A DNA stretch of 64,000 bases from Mesorhizobium sp. (GTDB lineage: Bacteria; Pseudomonadota; Alphaproteobacteria; Rhizobiales; Rhizobiaceae). The stretch lies in the NCBI GenBank assembly GCA_004020875.1, contig SAPZ01000015.1, positions 62,001-126,000 on the forward strand, read 5' to 3'. Every line of letters begins with the position of its first letter. Positions within the stretch are counted from its first letter, which is position 1. The translations under genes were made by a program, and so were the position numbers. This document shows, in pieces, positions 60,504 to 64,000 of this stretch. Below the pieces are notes generated by a model. That model saw only the letters and a list, made by a program, of their open reading frames with translations. It was not told where the DNA came from and ran no database searches.

Positions 60504-61424
60504 ATGGCGGCCGCTGACTATTACGAAGTTCTCGATCCGCGCTTCGCGCGCCTGTTCAACGGCAGCGCGCAGGTGGAAAAGCTGTTCACCGGATGCCGCT
60601 GGGCGGAAGGGCCGGCCTGGTTCGCCGCCGGCCGCTATGTCGTCTGGTCCGACATCCCCAACAACCGGATGCTGCGCTATGACGAGACCGACGGCAGCGT
60701 CGGCGTGTTCCGGCAGCCGTCCGGCAATTCCAACGGCAACACCGTCGACCGGCAGGGCCGGCTGGTGACCTGCGAGCATTCCGGCCGCCGCGTCAGCCGC
60801 ACCGAATTCGACGGCTCTGTCACCACCATCGCCGAGAAGTGGAAAGGCAAGCGGCTGAACTCGCCCAACGACGTGGTGGTACGCTCCGACGGCTCGATCT
60901 GGTTCACCGATCCGAGCTACGGCATCGACACCGACTATGAGGGCGACAAGGCCGAAAGCGAGATCGGCGCCTGCAATGTCTACCGGGTCGATCCGGACAC
61001 CGGCGACGTCGAGGCCGTCATCACCGACATGGTGCGGCCGAACGGGCTTGCCTTCTCGCTGGATGAAAGCCTGCTCTATGTCGCCGACACCGGGCGCACG
61101 CATGGCGAGAAGAACCCGGCGCATATGCGGGTCTTCAATGTCGGCAAGCACGGCAAGAAGGTTTCGGGCGGCAAGGTCTTCGCCGACTGCACCGCTGGCC
61201 TGTTCGACGGGTTCCGGCTCGATTCCGACGGACGCATCTGGACCAGTGCGGCAGACGGCATCCATTGCTACGACCCGGACGGCACGCTGATCGGCAAGGT
61301 CAAGGTGCCGGAAGTGACGGCGAACTGCGTATTCGGTGGCAACAAGTTCAACTGCCTCTACATCGCCGGAACCACCTCGCTTTATATGGTGCGGCTGATG
61401 GTGAATGGAGCCAAGACCTATTGA
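60504..61424 (+). CDS. SMP-30/gluconolactonase family hydrolase
   Basis: The 306-residue product starts at the ATG at 60504 (GGGAGGAA upstream; the longer frame to 60432 is unlikely). FTGCRWAEGPAWFAAGRYVV W contains the first metal-binding Glu. SNGNTVDRQGRLVTCEHSGR RVSR, NSPNDVVVRSDGSIWFTDPS YGI and RPNGLAFSLDESLLYVADTG supply the Asn/Asp ligands of the six-bladed propeller. It is likely a sugar lactonase; the substrate is unknown. Confidence 0.93.
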   Translation: MAAADYYEVLDPRFARLFNGSAQVEKLFTGCRWAEGPAWFAAGRYVVWSDIPNNRMLRYDETDGSVGVFRQPSGNSNGNTVDRQGRLVTCEHSGRRVSRTEFDGSVTTIAEKWKGKRLNSPNDVVVRSDGSIWFTDPSYGIDTDYEGDKAESEIGACNVYRVDPDTGDVEAVITDMVRPNGLAFSLDESLLYVADTGRTHGEKNPAHMRVFNVGKHGKKVSGGKVFADCTAGLFDGFRLDSDGRIWTSAADGIHCYDPDGTLIGKVKVPEVTANCVFGGNKFNCLYIAGTTSLYMVRLMVNGAKTY

Positions 61425-61583
61425 AGCTGCGCGAGGCGCTTCTCTGGCCTTTACTCGCCTTTCTGCGAATCCCCGCAGCGCCGGCCGCGCTGCGGTTCCC
61501 GCAACCACCGCCATCCGCTTTGGCGGAGCGGATTGCCAAGCATTCGCCAGATGCCGACCGGCACAATTCCAAGGGAGGACATC

Positions 61584-61790
61584 ATGCCATTCGTCAACAT
61601 CCGCATCGTCAAGGAAGTGATCGCCGCCGATCCGGCCGGCAAGAAAGCTGACATCGCCAAGAAGGTGACGTCGGCCATCATGGAGGCCACCGGGCTTAGC
61701 AACAACGATGTCTGGGTGGTGTTCGAGGAGGTCAACGCCCGCGACTGGTATGTCGGCAAGACAGATGTCGAAACGCTGCGGAAGGGGTAG
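61584..61790 (+). CDS. 4-oxalocrotonate tautomerase family protein
   Basis: The 68-residue product starts MPFVNIRIVKEVIAADPAGK K, so Pro1 becomes the catalytic N-terminus after Met removal. GLSNNDVWVVFEEVNARDWY VGK contains the Arg and Trp/Phe of the active site. Such enzymes tautomerise keto-enol acids or act on halogenated or nitro substrates. GGGAGGA is the ribosome-binding site. It follows the SMP-30 gene with a 159-bp gap on the same strand. Confidence 0.9.
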   Translation: MPFVNIRIVKEVIAADPAGKKADIAKKVTSAIMEATGLSNNDVWVVFEEVNARDWYVGKTDVETLRKG

Positions 61791-61796
61791 CTCTTT

Positions 61797-61826
61797 CCCT
61801 TCTCCCCTTGTGGGAGAAGGGAAAAC
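61797..61826. repeat. half-copy of the CCCTTCTCCCC-type palindrome
   Basis: CCCTTCTCCCCTTGTGGGAG AAGGGAA is one arm of the palindromes at 19306 and 52862. It could serve as a terminator for the 4-OT gene. Confidence 0.5.
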
Positions 61827-61829
61827 CGC

Positions 61830-62408
61830 TCACCGCCCGCGAATGAAGCCAGAGAACCCCTGCACCGCGTCGTGCATCGCCTGCCGGTTCGCGCCCTCGC
61901 TGAGGATCGCCTCCATCTCCGCCGGCTTCTTCCCCAGCAGCGCGATCTCCAGCGGCATCTCCTCATACATCGCGAACGACATCGTTCGCATCACCTCGGC
62001 GAGGGCTGCCCGCGCGTAGAGCGAGCGGGGCGACGCATGCACCAGCATTGCCGGTTTGCCGACCGCGGCGTCGCGCGAGACCAGCCAGTCGAGCGCGTTC
62101 TTCATGCCGCCTGGCACGCCATGCGCGTATTCCGGGCAGGAGACGATGACACCGTCGGCGCGGGTGATCATCCCGATCAGGCGCGCCGCTTCGGGCGGCG
62201 TGCGCTCGCCCTCGTCGTCGGGGTTGAATATCGGCAGCCGGCCGAGGCCGTCATAAATCTCGACGATGACGTCTGCGGGCGCGTTGGCGGCCAATGCCGC
62301 CACCAGGGCCGAGTTGGTCGAGGCAGCGCGCAGGCTGCCCGATATGGCGATGAGGTTGAGCAAGGGAGAGAGCCGGACGATGAGTGAGTCGTGCGCGAAG
62401 CCTACCAC
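61830..62408 (-). CDS. NADPH-dependent FMN reductase family protein
   Basis: The 192-residue protein (GTG start at 62408; a later start is possible) has LIAISGSLRAASTNSALVAA L, the phosphate-binding loop of flavodoxin-like FMN reductases. DGVIVSCPEYAHGVPGGMKN ALDWLVS is the second flavin-binding loop. It reduces FMN, quinones or azo dyes using NAD(P)H. Its start overlaps the preceding PNPOx-like gene by 7 nt, suggesting one operon. Confidence 0.92.
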   Translation of the reverse strand: MVGFAHDSLIVRLSPLLNLIAISGSLRAASTNSALVAALAANAPADVIVEIYDGLGRLPIFNPDDEGERTPPEAARLIGMITRADGVIVSCPEYAHGVPGGMKNALDWLVSRDAAVGKPAMLVHASPRSLYARAALAEVMRTMSFAMYEEMPLEIALLGKKPAEMEAILSEGANRQAMHDAVQGFSGFIRGR

Positions 62409-63022
62409 ATGGTCTGCCGGTAATCGTCGTCCAGCTCGCGATCGATCTCGCCGGCGCTTTCGCTCAGCGCCAGCTGGTCGCGGATGATCTGGCCGAGCGT
62501 CGGCAGGGTCGCGCGGTCGTACCAGGTCTCCGGCTTCCAGAGGTCGGAGCGCATGAAGGCCTTGGCGCAGTGCATGTAGGCGGCCTTGACCGTCACCACG
62601 ATCACGCTCCGCGGCTCCTTGCCGTCGACCGCCAGCCGTTCGCGCAGTGTCGGGTCGATTGTGATGCGGGCATCGCCATTGACGCGCAGCGTCTCATTCA
62701 TGCTGGGGATCAGGAAGAGCAGCCCGACCGACGGATTGCGGATGATGTTTTCCAGCGTGTCCAGCCGGTTGTTTCCGGGACGGTCGGGGATAGCGATGGT
62801 GTTGTTGTCGAGGATGGCGGTGAAACCGGGCTTGTCGCCCTTGGGCGTGACGTCGGCATTGCCGGCGCCGTCGGAGGATCCGATCAGCACGAAGGGGCTC
62901 TTGCCGATAAAGGAACGGCAATGGCCGTCGAGGGCTTTGAGTTCCTTGCGGATCGACCCGTCGGTCGGCCGGGGCGTCTTGTAGATCGTCCTCAGCTCGT
63001 CATGCGTGGTGAGGAATTCCAT
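62402..63022 (-). CDS. pyridoxamine 5'-phosphate oxidase-like FMN-binding protein
   Basis: The 206-residue product starts at the ATG at 63022 (GGGGG upstream). FIGKSPFVLIGSSDGAGNAD VTPKGDKPGFTAILDNNTIA IPDRPGNNRLDTLENIIRNP SVGLLFLIP is the split beta-barrel FMN-binding signature of the PNPOx-like superfamily (MSMEG_1061-type). The enzyme activity is unknown. It is co-directional and overlapping with the FMN reductase, so the two flavoproteins probably work in the same cell process. Confidence 0.9.
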   Translation of the reverse strand: MEFLTTHDELRTIYKTPRPTDGSIRKELKALDGHCRSFIGKSPFVLIGSSDGAGNADVTPKGDKPGFTAILDNNTIAIPDRPGNNRLDTLENIIRNPSVGLLFLIPSMNETLRVNGDARITIDPTLRERLAVDGKEPRSVIVVTVKAAYMHCAKAFMRSDLWKPETWYDRATLPTLGQIIRDQLALSESAGEIDRELDDDYRQTMW

Positions 63023-63096
63023 GATGCCCCCTCTCATTCTGACGCAATTCCTGGCGGACGATACGGCGAATCCTCGGAACCCAACCGGCGGACCCT

Positions 63097-63118
63097 TTTG
63101 CTGGAATTGCTCTAATTC
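63097..63118 (-). repeat. short fragment of the AGAGCAATTCC repeat
   Basis: On the minus strand it gives GGGAATTAGAGCAATTCCAG CA, the opening of the dispersed element seen at 4153-4198. It overlaps the last codons of the septation protein gene. Confidence 0.4.
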
Positions 63119-63768
63119 CCAGCCTTCTCTTCCTTGGGTTTTTCCTCAAGCGAATGGCGCATGATCAGCGGCATCTGGCTGAAGGTGAAGAGAAGCGTGA
63201 TCGGAATCGTGCCCCAGACCTTGAAATAAAGCCAGGTTGCCTCGGAAAAGTTGCGCCAGACAACCTCGTTGAGCACGGCCAGGAACAGGAAGAACAGACC
63301 CCAGCGGAAGGTCAGCTTGCGCCAGCCCTCCGCGTCGAGCTGGAATGCAGAATCAAAGACGTAGCCGAGCAGCGAGCGGCCGAAAAGCAGCCCGCCGAGC
63401 AGCGTTAAGCCAAACAGCGAATTGATGATCGTCGGCTTCATGAAGGCGAAGGTCTTGTCCTGCAGGTAAAGCGCAAGCGCGCCGAAGACAAAGACAACGA
63501 TTGCAGAGACTAATGGCATCAGCGGCAGGCTGCGCGTCAGCGCCCAGGAGGCACTCAGCGACAGCGCGGTCGCGACCATGAAGAAGGCGGTGGCGATCAG
63601 GATCGGCTCGCCGAGATGGGTGAGCACCGGGAATTTTCCGGCCAGCCACTCGCCGCGGATGGTGGTGAAGAAGAACACCAGGCCCGGACCCAGCTCGAGC
63701 AGGAATTTCAGGCCCGGGTTCATCGGCTTGCGGCGTGGATCGGACGGGTCGCGTTCGAGGATGTTCAT
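63112..63768 (-). CDS. yciB: septation protein A (YciB/IspZ family)
   Basis: The 218-residue protein has about six membrane helices. KFLLELGPGLVFFFTTIRGE W, PTIINSLFGLTLLGGLLFGR SLL, WRKLTFRWGLFFLFLAVLNE VVWR and FTFSQMPLIMRHS are the family blocks. It is an inner-membrane protein required for normal division or intracellular spread in relatives. It follows ftsY on the same strand by 63 nt. Confidence 0.96.
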   Translation of the reverse strand: MNILERDPSDPRRKPMNPGLKFLLELGPGLVFFFTTIRGEWLAGKFPVLTHLGEPILIATAFFMVATALSLSASWALTRSLPLMPLVSAIVVFVFGALALYLQDKTFAFMKPTIINSLFGLTLLGGLLFGRSLLGYVFDSAFQLDAEGWRKLTFRWGLFFLFLAVLNEVVWRNFSEATWLYFKVWGTIPITLLFTFSQMPLIMRHSLEEKPKEEKAGN

Positions 63769-63831
63769 AAAAGTCCTTCTTGCGCATGATCTGGCCGAAA
63801 AGCAGGCGGCCTTTCAAGATCACGCCTTTGT

Positions 63832-64000
63832 TCAGGCGACGCCGGCGATTGCTCTCGCGAATTCGCTGGCCGAAAACGGCTCGAGGTCGTCGACCTGCTC
63901 GCCGACACCGATGAAATAGACCGGCAGCCGGTGCTTGGCGGCGATCGCCACCAGGATACCGCCGCGTGCCGTGCCGTCCAGCTTGGTCATGACCAGGCCG
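63832..64000 (-). CDS. ftsY: SRP receptor FtsY, C-terminal end (cut by window)
   Basis: The 55 visible residues read GLVMTKLDGTARGGILVAIA AKHRLPVYFIGVGEQVDDLE PFSASEFARAIAG and end at TGA 63832-63834. The TKLDGTARGG motif (G4) and PVYFIGVGE.DDL (G5) identify the NG GTPase domain of FtsY, the partner of Ffh. The start and most of the protein are beyond the right edge. Confidence 0.95.
   Translation of the reverse strand, partial: GLVMTKLDGTARGGILVAIAAKHRLPVYFIGVGEQVDDLEPFSASEFARAIAGVA

Overview
The window looks like chromosomal DNA of a Mesorhizobium-like bacterium (Hyphomicrobiales, Phyllobacteriaceae). The base composition is GC-rich with strong third-position GC bias. Gene content and order are typical of that group: ffh / chorismate mutase / rpsP, leuD and leuB, asd, IalB, DUF1127 and DUF2794 proteins, and an acnA - ccm - septation protein A - ftsY run. 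Long intergenic palindromes of several repeated types are scattered through it. The genus is inferred from memory of these families; no database search was possible. Layout: 1-1.7 kb is a small accessory patch with an IS1595-type transposase end, a HEPN-like protein and tiny genes. 1.8-11.4 kb is mixed metabolism and regulation: a zincin, a CoA-ester lyase, a two-component pair, an FAD oxidoreductase, an isolated glycosyltransferase, an ArsR regulator with two SRPBCC proteins, and a GNAT enzyme. 11.6-20.8 kb holds leuD, leuB and asd, separated by RidA, VOC, glycosyltransferase and DEAD-box helicase genes. 21-25.7 kb has several decayed genes beside an ACT protein, a bestrophin-like channel, a cupin, DoxX and a lipoprotein. 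25.8-28.2 kb is the rpsP / chorismate mutase / ffh block. 28.6-36.6 kb carries envelope proteins, proteases and argG. 36.6-43.3 kb has rlmN, an MFS exporter, a Met-rich periplasmic protein, DUF305 and a ClC channel. 43.4-47 kb has IalB, PCD, an LMW phosphatase, ThpR and an arylesterase. 47.1-50.3 kb is a YbbA/YbbP-type ABC system. 50.5-54.6 kb has a Bax-inhibitor protein, GNAT, DUF2794, DUF1223 and a candidate noncoding RNA. 54.6-64 kb is acnA, then ccmA-ccmB-ccmD-ccmG, sugar and redox enzymes, ispZ and the end of ftsY. How the genes work together: leuC (outside the window), leuD and leuB make leucine. asd feeds lysine, threonine, methionine and cell-wall diaminopimelate. Ffh and FtsY form the co-translational secretion pathway. 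The ccm genes serve cytochrome c maturation. TesA/YbbA/YbbP and YciB are envelope functions. The most notable departures from the expected picture are the absence of ccmC between ccmB and ccmD, a strong intrinsic terminator preceded by structured non-coding sequence at 52.69-52.86 kb, and a run of recent gene decay (frameshifted LuxR-type regulator, internally deleted small protein, multiply broken membrane protein, frameshifted small ORF, partially duplicated VOC gene). I did not find a convincing complete novel multi-gene system. The leads worth checking are in the findings.
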